From: Aalborgiella sp040079635
Lineage (GTDB): Bacteria > Pseudomonadota > Gammaproteobacteria > Burkholderiales > Burkholderiaceae_C
Assembly (NCBI GenBank): GCA_040079635.1
Contig: JBEBJY010000001.1
Location: forward strand, 109,803 to 173,802
DNA: 64,000 bases
Direction of reading: 5' to 3'
Under the pieces are notes generated by a model. That model saw nothing but the letters and a program-made list of their open reading frames with translations, was not told the origin of the DNA and did no database searches. Positions 41,844 to 50,296 of this stretch are shown here, piece by piece. A program made the position numbers and the translations under genes. Every line of letters begins with the position of its first letter. Positions within the stretch are counted from its first letter, which is position 1.

Positions 41844-43201
41844 AATTTCTCCGGCAAAAATCACTACAAGCACGACTTCTGGTGATGGTTTTGTTGGTGG
41901 TTTGCACTGTTTGGGTTTGCTCGGTGACGTTTACGCTGGTAGATGCTAGCCATGAAATTGACGAAATATTAGATGGCCACTTGGCACAGGTTGCTGCATT
42001 GCTGGTATTTCAACAAATACATGACGATGGCGATGAGGACAATAATTTTTTAGAAGCACCTTCGCTGCATAGATACGCGCCAAAAATGGCGTTTCAAATA
42101 TATCGACGCGGTGAGTTGGTGAATCATTCCGCCACAGTAGGCCCCAAACCCATGTCCTCGGTTTCAAATGGATTTGATACCGTAACTTTAGAAAAAGGCG
42201 AAGAATGGCGTGTATTTGGCATCAGCGACGCCACGAACGGCGTGCAAGTGTATGTGAGTGAATTAACGACGTCCCGTTTGTACATTCTCAAAGCCGTATT
42301 GCGCGGTATGCTGCTGCCATTTTTAATCGCGCTGCCAATTTTGGCATTGTTGATGTGGTTTGTCGTGCGTCGTGGTTTAGCTCCGCTGCGAGAGCTGAGC
42401 GACGGATTGTTGCAGCGTAAACCGCAAGCCCTTCATGCGGTACAGCTGAGCGAAAGTGTTCCGTCTGAAATTAAACCTATGGTGCAGTCGTTGAATGACC
42501 TCTTTGAGCGTATCGAGTTGATGCTGATCTCTGAGCGCAGGTTCACAGCAGATGCTGCACATGAGCTTCGTACCCCTATTGCGGCTATTCGTACGCAAGC
42601 GCAAGTTGCTCTAGGCGCTGGCGCGCATGCTGCGGAACGTGATCACGCTTTGCTGGCAACACTTGCAGGCTGCGACCGCGCTACGCGCTTGGTCGAACAA
42701 CTGCTCACACTCGCTAGGTTAGAAGCGGCCTCTGAAGATCCATCAAAACTAGCCGCTACTGTTGATTTGAGCGCAGTCTGTAGGCAACTCATTGCTGAGC
42801 TCGCCCCCGCATCACTTGCTAGAAGGCAAACCTTAGAGTTAGCTGCCCCTAACAAATGTTTGATTTTGGGCGACGATTTGTTGGTCGGCGTTTTGGTGCG
42901 AAACTTGATCGACAACGCACTACGCTATAGCAGCGACGGCTCGCGTGTTTTCGTCTATGTTGGCCTGGCTTTTGAGCTGCCGATCTTACGCGTAGAAGAC
43001 AGTGGCAAGGGCATGACAGAGTCGGAAATCGCACGCTTAGGAGAGCGATTTTTCCGATTACTTGGGCACGATCAGCCTGGCAGCGGCTTAGGATGGTCCA
43101 TTATTAACCGCATCAGTAAAGTATTTGGCGCAACGGTCAATATTGGCCGCTCCAGCAAACTAGGCGGTTTGTCGGTAACGGTACGGTGGCAAGCCAGCTG
43201 A
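41840..43201 (+). CDS. Sensor histidine kinase, QseC-like
   Basis: A 453-residue inner-membrane kinase with two membrane segments (about 13-35 and 155-178) flanking a periplasmic domain. The HAMP region follows, then the phosphorylated H241 in AAHELRTPIAAIR. N-box is VRNLIDNALRYS, and G-boxes are VEDSGKGM and GSGLGWSI. It overlaps the response regulator gene (ATGA), so they form a pair. What the periplasmic domain senses is unknown; the cytochrome context hints at redox state or a heme-linked signal. Confidence 0.92.
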   Translation: MKFLRQKSLQARLLVMVLLVVCTVWVCSVTFTLVDASHEIDEILDGHLAQVAALLVFQQIHDDGDEDNNFLEAPSLHRYAPKMAFQIYRRGELVNHSATVGPKPMSSVSNGFDTVTLEKGEEWRVFGISDATNGVQVYVSELTTSRLYILKAVLRGMLLPFLIALPILALLMWFVVRRGLAPLRELSDGLLQRKPQALHAVQLSESVPSEIKPMVQSLNDLFERIELMLISERRFTADAAHELRTPIAAIRTQAQVALGAGAHAAERDHALLATLAGCDRATRLVEQLLTLARLEAASEDPSKLAATVDLSAVCRQLIAELAPASLARRQTLELAAPNKCLILGDDLLVGVLVRNLIDNALRYSSDGSRVFVYVGLAFELPILRVEDSGKGMTESEIARLGERFFRLLGHDQPGSGLGWSIINRISKVFGATVNIGRSSKLGGLSVTVRWQAS

Positions 43202-43232
43202 AAATCTCCATTTTTAACTTTAAAATATGCCT

Positions 43233-43279
43233 TTCGCCAGCGTATTTGCTGCCCTGGTAGCTATCATTATAATAGCAAA
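43233..43279 (-). repeat. Palindromic element copy 9, intergenic after the sensor kinase
   Basis: Reverse orientation: TCGCCAGCGTATTTGCTGCC, then CTGGTAGCTATCATTATAATAGCA with intact arms. It lies about 30 bases after the kinase stop and 20 bases before the next ATG, so its hairpin could influence translation of that gene. Confidence 0.8.
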
Positions 43280-43299
43280 AATGTGATAAAATTCACGCC

Positions 43300-43725
43300 A
43301 TGTTTTCTAGAATCATTGCCCTCATCCTCGTAGCCACCGCGTTTGTCATGGCTTACACCTATTACAAATGGTCTGGCGTGGCTATTGTTGCGTCTGGTTT
43401 GGTAACTTGGGCATTGCTGCATTTCAGCCGAATGATGCAGATTTTGAAGCGAGCGGCGAATCGCCCCATCGGCTACGTTGACAGCGCGGTGATGCTCAAC
43501 GCAAAGCTGCAAAAGGGTAAAACCTTGATGCACGTTATTGCTATGACCAAGGCATTAGGTGAGCTTTTGAGCGTCAAAGACGTCCAGCCTGAGGTTTTTC
43601 GCTGGACAGACGGCACACAATCGCATGTGACAGCCACCTTTGTAGACGGCAAGTTGCAAAACTGGGCGTTGATTAGGCCGGCGCAAGCTGAAGAGCATTT
43701 GCCACCGTATAACAAATATAGCTAA
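43300..43725 (+). CDS. Small membrane protein of unknown function
   Basis: A 141-residue protein with two N-terminal hydrophobic segments (about 5-20 and 25-45) and a soluble C-terminal part of about 85 residues that looks like a mixed alpha/beta fold. Nothing catalytic is visible. I have a vague memory of similar proteins in Comamonadaceae annotated loosely as glycerate kinase, but the sequence lacks any kinase feature. It is preceded directly by a palindromic element and followed by a zinc-finger gene about 60 bases on. Confidence 0.7.
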   Translation: MFSRIIALILVATAFVMAYTYYKWSGVAIVASGLVTWALLHFSRMMQILKRAANRPIGYVDSAVMLNAKLQKGKTLMHVIAMTKALGELLSVKDVQPEVFRWTDGTQSHVTATFVDGKLQNWALIRPAQAEEHLPPYNKYS

Positions 43726-43784
43726 AAACTGACCTGAGCCGTTTAAAATTAAACTATTCAGAGGGATTTACAGAGAAATACACC

Positions 43785-44006
43785 ATGTCAACAAAGCCCA
43801 ATACATCTAGCACTGTCGAACTCTTAGCATCCGAACTCAATCGCCAAGGCGGCGTGTTCTGCCCCAGCCCACAAGCGGGCATGGCGGTGTGGAACAACCA
43901 TCCGAAGGTTTTCATCGACGTGGGCCACACTGGCAGTGGTAAATGTGCTTATTGCGGCACGGTTTATGCGTTGAAAGCGGGCGAACACTACGCTGGTGGC
44001 CATTAA
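43785..44006 (+). CDS. Zinc-finger domain protein (zf-CHCC)
   Basis: A 73-residue protein with a C-H-C-C zinc site: C26 in VFCPSP, a histidine at 39 or 48, and C54/C57 in KCAYCGTVY. The family is related to the NDUFS6 accessory subunit of complex I and is common next to waaF in beta-proteobacteria as I recall. It overlaps the start of waaF by 11 bases in another frame, so the two are probably coupled. Confidence 0.88.
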   Translation: MSTKPNTSSTVELLASELNRQGGVFCPSPQAGMAVWNNHPKVFIDVGHTGSGKCAYCGTVYALKAGEHYAGGH

Positions 44007-45030
44007 TTCCTTAATCATCGCCCCCCAGTGGATTGGCGATGCGGTGATGACCGAGCCGCTGATGCGCCGTCTACATGCGCGAGGCGAGCGGCTCACCGTG
44101 GGAGCGTTGCCGTGGGTCGCACCTGTTTACCGCGCCATGCCCAGCGTGGCGGAGGTGGTGGAGTTTCCTTTTGCGCATGGCGGTTTGCAGTTTGCTGCAA
44201 GGAGGCGCATCGCATCAGATTTCAGCAAGCGCGCCCAGCCGTTTGACGCAGCCTATGTGCTGCCCAACTCGCTCAAAAGTGCACTTTTGCCGCTGTTTGC
44301 AGGCATCCCCAAGCGGATTGGCTACATGGGCGAAGCGAGAGTGGGTTTTTTGACGCACAGGCTCAAAAACCCGACGAATAAGCCGCCCATGGTGGCGTTT
44401 TACTCGGCTTTGAGTGGTGAAGAACATCCCAAAACGGGCTATCAAGCAGATATTCCGCAATTAACTTTGAACAACGCTGAGGTGCAATCCACCTTGGACG
44501 AGCTGGGTTTGCAGCGCGGCAATTACGTGGTTTTCTCTCCTGGGGCGGAGTTTGGCTCTGCCAAGCGTTGGCCAGTGTCCCATTTTGTAGAATTAGCCTT
44601 AAAGCTAGAGCTGCCAGTTGTGCTGCTGGGCTCGGGCAAAGAGTTTGATTTGTGCGAGGCCATTGCAACGCCAGTGAATGAAAAACAGCCTAATAAATGC
44701 CTCAATTTAGCAGGAAAAACGTCGCTAGCCGGCGCATTTGCTGCCATATCAGCTACAAAATATATAGTAAGTAATGATTCGGGTTTGATGCACGTCGCCG
44801 CCGCGCTGGGTGTGCCACAAGTGGCCATTTTTGGCTCTTCCAGCCCGCTGCACACACCTCCTTTGAGTGCTGCCGCCCATGTGCTGTGGCTCAAAAATGA
44901 TACAAATTACTTACCTGCACTCGATTGTGCCCCCTGTTTTGCGCGAGAATGTGAATTTGGTCACACGCGCTGCTTGCGAGACATCAGCGCTGACCGTGTA
45001 TTAAATACGATGGAGACTTTTGTTACATGA
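43996..45030 (+). CDS. waaF: ADP-heptose:LPS heptosyltransferase II
   Basis: A 344-residue family 9 glycosyltransferase that adds the second heptose to the LPS inner core at the inner membrane's cytoplasmic face. It begins INSLIIAPQWIGDAVMTEPL, carries VFSPGAEFGSAKRWP for nucleotide-sugar binding and NDSGLMHVAAALGVPQVAIFG for catalysis. GTG 43996 is the start. A reverse palindromic element at 44725-44769 encodes AGAFAAISATKYIV just before NDSGLMH; E. coli WaaF, as recalled, has EQAVILIAACKAIV at the same place with equal length. Confidence 0.93.
   Translation: MAINSLIIAPQWIGDAVMTEPLMRRLHARGERLTVGALPWVAPVYRAMPSVAEVVEFPFAHGGLQFAARRRIASDFSKRAQPFDAAYVLPNSLKSALLPLFAGIPKRIGYMGEARVGFLTHRLKNPTNKPPMVAFYSALSGEEHPKTGYQADIPQLTLNNAEVQSTLDELGLQRGNYVVFSPGAEFGSAKRWPVSHFVELALKLELPVVLLGSGKEFDLCEAIATPVNEKQPNKCLNLAGKTSLAGAFAAISATKYIVSNDSGLMHVAAALGVPQVAIFGSSSPLHTPPLSAAAHVLWLKNDTNYLPALDCAPCFARECEFGHTRCLRDISADRVLNTMETFVT
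44725..44769 (-). repeat. Palindromic element copy 10, inside waaF
   Basis: Reverse orientation: CTAGCCGGCGCATTTGCTGCC, then CAGCTACAAAATATATAGTA. The right side of the hairpin (GCTAC/ATAGTA) is slightly degraded. It is read in the same frame as the reverse copies in proA and leuS and ends directly before the catalytic NDSGLMH motif. Confidence 0.75.
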
Positions 45031-45977
45031 GCGCACCACAACCAGTTTGGACAAAAGTCAGCACCGCAGCCGATATGCTGGGTGAATCGCCTTTTTGGCA
45101 TCCGACAGAGCAGATGCTGTATTGGATTGACATTCCAGGCAAAAAAATTCACCGTGCCAGCCTTGACGGCATGGTGACTGAGGGCTGGGACATGTCGCAA
45201 GAGCCTGGCTGCATTGCACCGGCCAAGCGCGGCGGCTTGGTCATTGCCTTGCGAGATGGTATTTACCGCGCGGCGCATTGGCAGTCTGAGTTGGTCAAAA
45301 TTGCCTCGGTCAATTACGACACAGCTACTCAGCGCTTTAACGATGGCAAATGCGACACCGCTGGCCGCTTTTGGGCGGGTAGCATGTTTGAGCCCCGCAC
45401 TGAGCGCTTGGCCGCGTTATACCGACTGGATGCGCGCGACACGATCACCCATAAAAAGCCACCCAAATTCGAAATCGTCCAAAAAGACGCCATTTTGGCC
45501 AACGGCCTGGGCTGGTCGCCGGACAACACAACTATTTACTGGGCAGACACGGTAGACCAAATCATCCTCGCTTGGGATTGGGATGAAGCAACGGGCAGAA
45601 TGTCCAACAAACGCGTGTTTCAAAAATTTGACAAAAAGCCCGCAAATTGGACGCCAGAAAACCCTCAAGGCGTCAATTATCAAGGCCGTCCAGACGGCTG
45701 CGCGGTCGATACCCAAGGTAACTATTACATTGCCATGTATGACGGACAGCGGATTTTGAAATTCGCGCCCTCAGGTAAATTGTTGGCAAATATTCCCACC
45801 CCCACACGCTGCACCACCATGCCGTGTTTTGGTGGTGATGATATGAAAACCCTGTTCATCACGACTTCTAGCTTCATGCGACCTGCTGAGGAAATGAAGG
45901 CGCAGCCACTGGCTGGGCATGTGTTTTCTATGCAGGTCGATGTGCCCGGTTTACCGGTGAATTTCTACCAAGATTAA
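45027..45977 (+). CDS. SMP-30/gluconolactonase family protein
   Basis: A 316-residue six-bladed beta-propeller hydrolase. The metal-binding region begins with LGESPFWHP (E20 or nearby); NDGKCDTAGRFWAGSM and RPDGCAVDTQGNYYIA are the conserved repeats of sugar-lactone hydrolases. Substrate is likely a sugar lactone, but family members vary. It overlaps the waaF stop by four bases, which is odd for unrelated functions, and precedes glcE by 36 bases. Confidence 0.9.
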   Translation: MSAPQPVWTKVSTAADMLGESPFWHPTEQMLYWIDIPGKKIHRASLDGMVTEGWDMSQEPGCIAPAKRGGLVIALRDGIYRAAHWQSELVKIASVNYDTATQRFNDGKCDTAGRFWAGSMFEPRTERLAALYRLDARDTITHKKPPKFEIVQKDAILANGLGWSPDNTTIYWADTVDQIILAWDWDEATGRMSNKRVFQKFDKKPANWTPENPQGVNYQGRPDGCAVDTQGNYYIAMYDGQRILKFAPSGKLLANIPTPTRCTTMPCFGGDDMKTLFITTSSFMRPAEEMKAQPLAGHVFSMQVDVPGLPVNFYQD

Positions 45978-46013
45978 GTCAGAGACTCAGTTAGCGATTA
46001 AGATTAATCATCT

Positions 46014-47141
46014 ATGCAAAACACTTCCCCGCAGCTGGCTGACATCGTCAAACGCATCAAGTCCGCTGCAAGCGCGGGAACACCGCTCAGAATTCGCGGC
46101 GGTGGCACGAAAGACTTTTACGGTCAGTCGTTGCAAGGTGAAATTCTAGACACAACGGGCTTGAACGGCATCACCAGTTACGAGCCCAGCGAATTGGTCG
46201 TCACCGTCAAAGCAGGTACGCCCTTGGCAGAGCTAGAAGCTGCTTTGGCTGAAAAGAACCAATGCTTACCCTTTGAACCACCGCATTTTGGTGCCGAACT
46301 GGGTAAAACGACGACTGTAGGCGGCATGGTCGCAGCGGGGTTGAGCGGCCCCAGCCGCGCTAGCAGTGGCAGCGTGAAAGACTTTGTGTTGGGCGTCAAC
46401 ATGGTCAACGGCAAGGGTGAAGAACTTCGTTTTGGTGGCACGGTGATGAAGAACGTCGCTGGCTACGATGTCAGCCGCTTGATGGCGGGCTCTTTGGGCA
46501 CGCTGGGGCTGATCACCGAGGTTTCTCTCAAGGTTTTGCCCATCGCGCCAGCTGAGGCGACTTTGACGTTTGAATGTTCGCAATCCGAGGCGATCAATAT
46601 GCTCAACACGTGGGGCGCGCAGCCTCTACCGCTGAACGCCAGCTGCTGGATTCAAGAAGCAGGTAAAGGTGTTTTGTACGTGCGTTTGCGTGGCGCTGTT
46701 GCAGCGGTCGAAGCTGCTATTAAAAAAATGGGCGGAACCTTGCAAAACGCAGTATCAGGCAACGCCACAGTCGCTGCCGATTGGCAAGATTTGCGCAACC
46801 AAAACATGGATTTTTTCAAGCTGCAAGGCGATGAATGCCTGTGGCGGTTGAGCGTGCCAGACACCGCGCCAGATTTGCAGTTGGGTGACACGGTGGTCGA
46901 ATGGCATGGTGCGCAGCGTTGGGTGAAGTTACCCTACAGCGATGCGGCGCTTGTCCGCAGCAAAGTGAATGCATTGGGTGGAAGCGCTATTTTATTTGTA
47001 GCTGCTCAGGCAGTTGATGCGCCGGCTAAGGTGATATTTAACCCTCTAAAAGCACCTTTGGATCGTATTCACAGAGATTTGAAACGCCAATTCGACCCAG
47101 CCGGCATCTTCAACCGTGGCCGCATGTTTGCAGATATGTAA
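46014..47141 (+). CDS. glcE: Glycolate oxidase FAD-binding subunit GlcE
   Basis: A 375-residue FAD-binding (PCMH-type) subunit of glycolate oxidase. The FAD motifs are PLRIRGGGTKDFYG, TVKAGTPLAELE and GGMVAAGLSGPSR, then FGGTVMKNVAGYDVSRLMAGS. A palindromic element (46986-47039) encodes residues about 325-342 (AILFVAAQAVDAPAKVIF) near the C-terminus, before the usual PAGIFNRGRM end. From memory, relatives are a few residues shorter here. glcF follows after 14 bases; glcD is not in the window on either side. Confidence 0.94.
   Translation: MQNTSPQLADIVKRIKSAASAGTPLRIRGGGTKDFYGQSLQGEILDTTGLNGITSYEPSELVVTVKAGTPLAELEAALAEKNQCLPFEPPHFGAELGKTTTVGGMVAAGLSGPSRASSGSVKDFVLGVNMVNGKGEELRFGGTVMKNVAGYDVSRLMAGSLGTLGLITEVSLKVLPIAPAEATLTFECSQSEAINMLNTWGAQPLPLNASCWIQEAGKGVLYVRLRGAVAAVEAAIKKMGGTLQNAVSGNATVAADWQDLRNQNMDFFKLQGDECLWRLSVPDTAPDLQLGDTVVEWHGAQRWVKLPYSDAALVRSKVNALGGSAILFVAAQAVDAPAKVIFNPLKAPLDRIHRDLKRQFDPAGIFNRGRMFADM
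46986..47039 (+). repeat. Palindromic element copy 11, inside glcE
   Basis: Hairpin GCTATTTTATTTGTAGC, core CAGGCAGTTGATGCGCCGGCT with three changes, then AAGGTGATATTT. It encodes AAQAVDAPAKVIF in the same frame as copy 1, whose tail AAGGTCATATTT it nearly matches. Confidence 0.85.
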
Positions 47142-47155
47142 CTGCAGTAACACTT

Positions 47156-48385
47156 ATGCAAACTAACCTCGCCCCAGAATTCAAAAACACACCCGATGGC
47201 ACCGCCGCCGAAGCTATTTTGCGCAAATGCGTGCATTGCGGCTTTTGCACGGCGACCTGTCCTACCTACCAGCTTTTAGGTAACGAGCTAGACGGCCCGC
47301 GTGGCCGCATTTACCTGATGAAGCAGGTGCTGGAAGGCATGCAGCCCACCCGCGAAACCCAGCTGCATTTAGACCGCTGCTTGACCTGCCGCAACTGCGA
47401 ATCCACCTGCCCCAGTGGCGTCGATTACGGCCATTTGGTCGATATTGGCCGCAAAATTGTCGATGCCAAAGTTGAGCGTCCTGCTTCTGAAAAAGCTGTT
47501 CGCTGGGCGCTGAAGGAAGGTTTGCCATCACCGCTGTTTGCGCCTGCGATGGCGTTGGGGCAGTTGGTTAGACCGCTTTTACCGGCATCGTTGAAAAACA
47601 AAGTTCCTGCCAAACAAGCTTTTGGAGTAATTCCGACTCGCTCCCTCACTCGCAAAGTGCTGATGCTAGAAGGCTGCGTGCAGCCGTCCATGTCCCCCAA
47701 TATCAACGCCGCCACCCGCCGCGTGCTGGACGCTGCGGGCATTCAAACGCTGACAGCGCCTAAAGCCGGCTGCTGCGGCGCGGTGAAGTTCCACCTGAAC
47801 GACCAAGACGGCGGCAAAGCCCACATGCGCATCAATATCGACGCTTGGTGGCCACTGGTCGAAACTGGTCACATCGAAGCAATTGTCATGAACGCCTCCG
47901 GCTGCGGTGTCACCGTCAAAGAATATGGCCATATCCTGAACGACGACCCGATTTATGCCGAAAAAGCCAAGAGAATCAGTGACTTAACGAAAGATTTGAG
48001 CGAGTTGTTGCCCGATTTGGTCGAGAAATTGCAAGGGAAAGTCTCCGCAAAGGCGGCGCAGCAAATCGCTTTTCACCCTCCCTGCACCCTGCAGCACGGC
48101 CAGCAATTGCGCGGCGGCGTTGAAAAGCACTTGAGTGATTTGGGTTTCAAAATCAACGTCGCCAGCTGCGAAGCGCATCTGTGCTGCGGCTCAGCAGGCA
48201 CATATTCCGTCCTGCAACCCGAAATCGCCTACCAACTGCGAGACCGTAAATTGGGCAATCTAAACGAGATGAAACCTGAGGTGATTGTCTCCGCCAACAT
48301 CGGCTGCATCACCCATTTGCAAAGCGGCACGCCCACGCCGGTGAAGCATTGGGTGGAATTGCTGGATGCGGCAATAAATGTCTAA
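47156..48385 (+). CDS. glcF: Glycolate oxidase iron-sulfur subunit GlcF
   Basis: A 409-residue subunit with two 4Fe-4S motifs: C25, C28, C31 and C35 in CVHCGFCTATCP, and C75, C78, C81 and C85 in CLTCRNCESTCP. Two CCG domains follow (GCCGAVKFH and CCGSAGTYS among them), the membrane-linked redox part of glycolate oxidase. Together with GlcE and a GlcD encoded elsewhere it would oxidise glycolate to glyoxylate. A palindromic element lies just after its stop. Confidence 0.95.
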   Translation: MQTNLAPEFKNTPDGTAAEAILRKCVHCGFCTATCPTYQLLGNELDGPRGRIYLMKQVLEGMQPTRETQLHLDRCLTCRNCESTCPSGVDYGHLVDIGRKIVDAKVERPASEKAVRWALKEGLPSPLFAPAMALGQLVRPLLPASLKNKVPAKQAFGVIPTRSLTRKVLMLEGCVQPSMSPNINAATRRVLDAAGIQTLTAPKAGCCGAVKFHLNDQDGGKAHMRINIDAWWPLVETGHIEAIVMNASGCGVTVKEYGHILNDDPIYAEKAKRISDLTKDLSELLPDLVEKLQGKVSAKAAQQIAFHPPCTLQHGQQLRGGVEKHLSDLGFKINVASCEAHLCCGSAGTYSVLQPEIAYQLRDRKLGNLNEMKPEVIVSANIGCITHLQSGTPTPVKHWVELLDAAINV

Positions 48386-48403
48386 AATACTGCCATTTTA
48401 GGC

Positions 48404-48449
48404 TGTAGCCGGCGTATTTATTGCCTAAGTTGCTATGTTATTTATAGCA
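48404..48449 (-). repeat. Palindromic element copy 12, intergenic after glcF
   Basis: Reverse orientation: TGTAGCCGGCGTATTTATTG, then CCTAAGTTGCTATGTTATTTATAGCA. Arms are intact. It lies between the convergent stops of glcF and rfbF, where its hairpins might act as a transcript end. Confidence 0.88.
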
Positions 48450-48466
48450 AATTAGACGTCTGAAAA

Positions 48467-49240
48467 TTATTCCCAAACCTTCCAAGGTGCTTTGCCGGTC
48501 GCCCACAGGTTTTCCAGCAAATTCTTCTCGCGCAGGGTGTCCATAGGCTGCCAAAAACCTTCGTGGCGATAAGCCATGAGTTCGCCGCTGTGGGCGAGGT
48601 TTTGCAAAGGCTCGGTTTCCCATGTGGTGGCATCACCTGCGATTTGGCTGATGACTTTGGGGGATAACACGAAGAAGCCACCGTTGAACGCGCCGCCGTC
48701 ACCGGGTGGTTTTTCGGCAAAACCTAGCACTTGGTTGCCCTCGGTCGTTAACGCGCCGTAGCGGCCTGGCGGGGTGATGGAGGTGATAGTGGCTTGTTTG
48801 CCGTGGGCTTTGTGAAAAGCCAGTTGCGCGGTGATGTCGATGTCCGACACGCCATCGCCATAGGTGAAACAAAAGGCTTCTTCGTCTTTTAAATAATCCG
48901 CCACTCGGCGCAGGCGGCCACCGGTCATGGTGCTTTCGCCGGTGTCCACCAAGGTGACTTTCCAAGGCTCAGCCGAGCGTTGGTGCACTTCCATTTTGTT
49001 GGCGGCCATGTCAAAGGTGACATCGGACATGTGCAAAAAGTAGTTCGCAAAATACTCTTTGATGACGTAGCCTTTGTAACCGCAGCAGATCACAAAGTCG
49101 TTGATGCCGTGCGCCGAGTAGGTTTTCATGATGTGCCACAAAATGGGCTTGCCACCAATCTCAATCATCGGTTTCGGACGGGTTGTGGACTCTTCGCTGA
49201 TGCGTGTGCCTAAACCGCCTGCCAGAATAACTGCTTTCAT
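48467..49240 (-). CDS. rfbF: Glucose-1-phosphate cytidylyltransferase
   Basis: A 257-residue nucleotidyltransferase that makes CDP-glucose for deoxysugar synthesis. The signature GGLGTRISEESTTRPKPMIEI is at residues 8-28 and the metal-binding aspartate is in TYGDGVSDIDI. Length is typical. The usual partners (rfbG, rfbH) are not beside it, so it is an isolated gene. It is convergent with glcF and divergent from the MBL gene. Confidence 0.94.
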   Translation of the reverse strand: MKAVILAGGLGTRISEESTTRPKPMIEIGGKPILWHIMKTYSAHGINDFVICCGYKGYVIKEYFANYFLHMSDVTFDMAANKMEVHQRSAEPWKVTLVDTGESTMTGGRLRRVADYLKDEEAFCFTYGDGVSDIDITAQLAFHKAHGKQATITSITPPGRYGALTTEGNQVLGFAEKPPGDGGAFNGGFFVLSPKVISQIAGDATTWETEPLQNLAHSGELMAYRHEGFWQPMDTLREKNLLENLWATGKAPWKVWE

Positions 49241-49314
49241 TGTGCTGCTTTCATGTCGTTGATTTCATGGTCTAAATTCGTTAAAACGATTGTAACTTGG
49301 TGAATAATGGCGCT

Positions 49315-50250
49315 ATGCCTAGAGAAAACCAAATCATTGAAGCGACCACATTGCTGGCAACCGTGCCTTGGCAGCACGAAAAACCTGTGCCTTTGCTCAA
49401 AAACGTGATGCGCCTGACGGCACCCAATCCGGGCATGATGACCGGGCCGGGGACGAACAGCTACATCATCGGCTCAGCCGATACGGGTTACATCGTGGTC
49501 GATCCGGGCCCCAACGATGCCGCGCATATTCAGCGCTTGTTTGAAGCGACGCAGGGCGATATTTTGAAGATTGTGTGTACGCACTCACATTCTGACCACT
49601 CACCGGGCGCTAAGCCTTTGCAGGCGCTGTGCTCTTCCAAAAGCTCTACAAATAGCCCTTCACAGCCGCAGATCTATGGCCTGCCCAGTGGCGTGCATGC
49701 TAGTAGCAATTCGTACTTTATGCCTGATAAAACGCTTCAAAATAAAGAGCAGCTTAGGCTCATATCACGCCGGCTAGAGGCTGAATATGATGCTGATTTA
49801 GCTACCACGATAGAGGTTATTTTTACCCCCGGACACGCCGAAAACCATGTGTGTCTCGCCTTGGTAGAAGATGGCTTGCTGCTCAGTGGCGACCACATTT
49901 TGAACGGCAGCACTACGGTGATTAACCCGCCTGATGGGCACATGGGCGATTATTTAGATTCGTTAGACAGACTGACTGAGTTGTGTCAAAAATACGGTAT
50001 CCAGCAAATTTTGCCAGCACACGGATATGTTTTAGACCACGCAGAGCGGGTCATCTCGCACCTCAAAGCGCACCGTTTAGGACGCGAAGAGAAAATAGCT
50101 GGCGTCATGCAAGCCCATCCGGACGGTACGTTGGACGATTGGGTGGCAAAAGCGTACGATGATGTTCCCCATCATTTGTGGCCTGTGGCGAAACGTTCGC
50201 TGTTGGCGCATGTGGAACATATTCGCTCTCAATCCACACCATCGCATTGA
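49315..50250 (+). CDS. MBL-fold metallohydrolase, LACTB2-like
   Basis: A 311-residue cytoplasmic metallo-beta-lactamase-fold protein. Metal residues are H90, H92, D94 and H95 in CTHSHSDHSPG; later ligands are in FTPGHAENH and SGDHIL, with LPAHG near residue 236. A C-terminal winged-helix-like region (about 255-305) fits the LACTB2 group of RNA/phosphonucleic acid hydrolases. ATG 49315 is used in place of the TTG at 49297. A diverged element-like block (49749-49788) lies in a variable segment before the TPGH motif. Confidence 0.88.
   Translation: MPRENQIIEATTLLATVPWQHEKPVPLLKNVMRLTAPNPGMMTGPGTNSYIIGSADTGYIVVDPGPNDAAHIQRLFEATQGDILKIVCTHSHSDHSPGAKPLQALCSSKSSTNSPSQPQIYGLPSGVHASSNSYFMPDKTLQNKEQLRLISRRLEAEYDADLATTIEVIFTPGHAENHVCLALVEDGLLLSGDHILNGSTTVINPPDGHMGDYLDSLDRLTELCQKYGIQQILPAHGYVLDHAERVISHLKAHRLGREEKIAGVMQAHPDGTLDDWVAKAYDDVPHHLWPVAKRSLLAHVEHIRSQSTPSH
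49749..49788 (+). repeat. Palindromic element, degraded copy in MBL gene
   Basis: GCAGCTTAGGCTCATATCACGCCGGCTAGAGGCTGAATAT holds the TAGCT, AGGC, ACGCCGGCTA and AG-C...ATAT blocks in order, but the hairpin arms to the left are lost. The whole block is weak evidence and could be chance. Confidence 0.35.
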
Positions 50251-50296
50251 TCCGTCACATTAATTTCAGCTGCAAACTAACTTTTCAGGAGCAACC

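Noticed and set aside
46720..46732. A second element copy in glcE (GCTGCTATTAAAAAAATG)
   Set aside because: Only half a hairpin is present, and neither the core nor the right arm follows.
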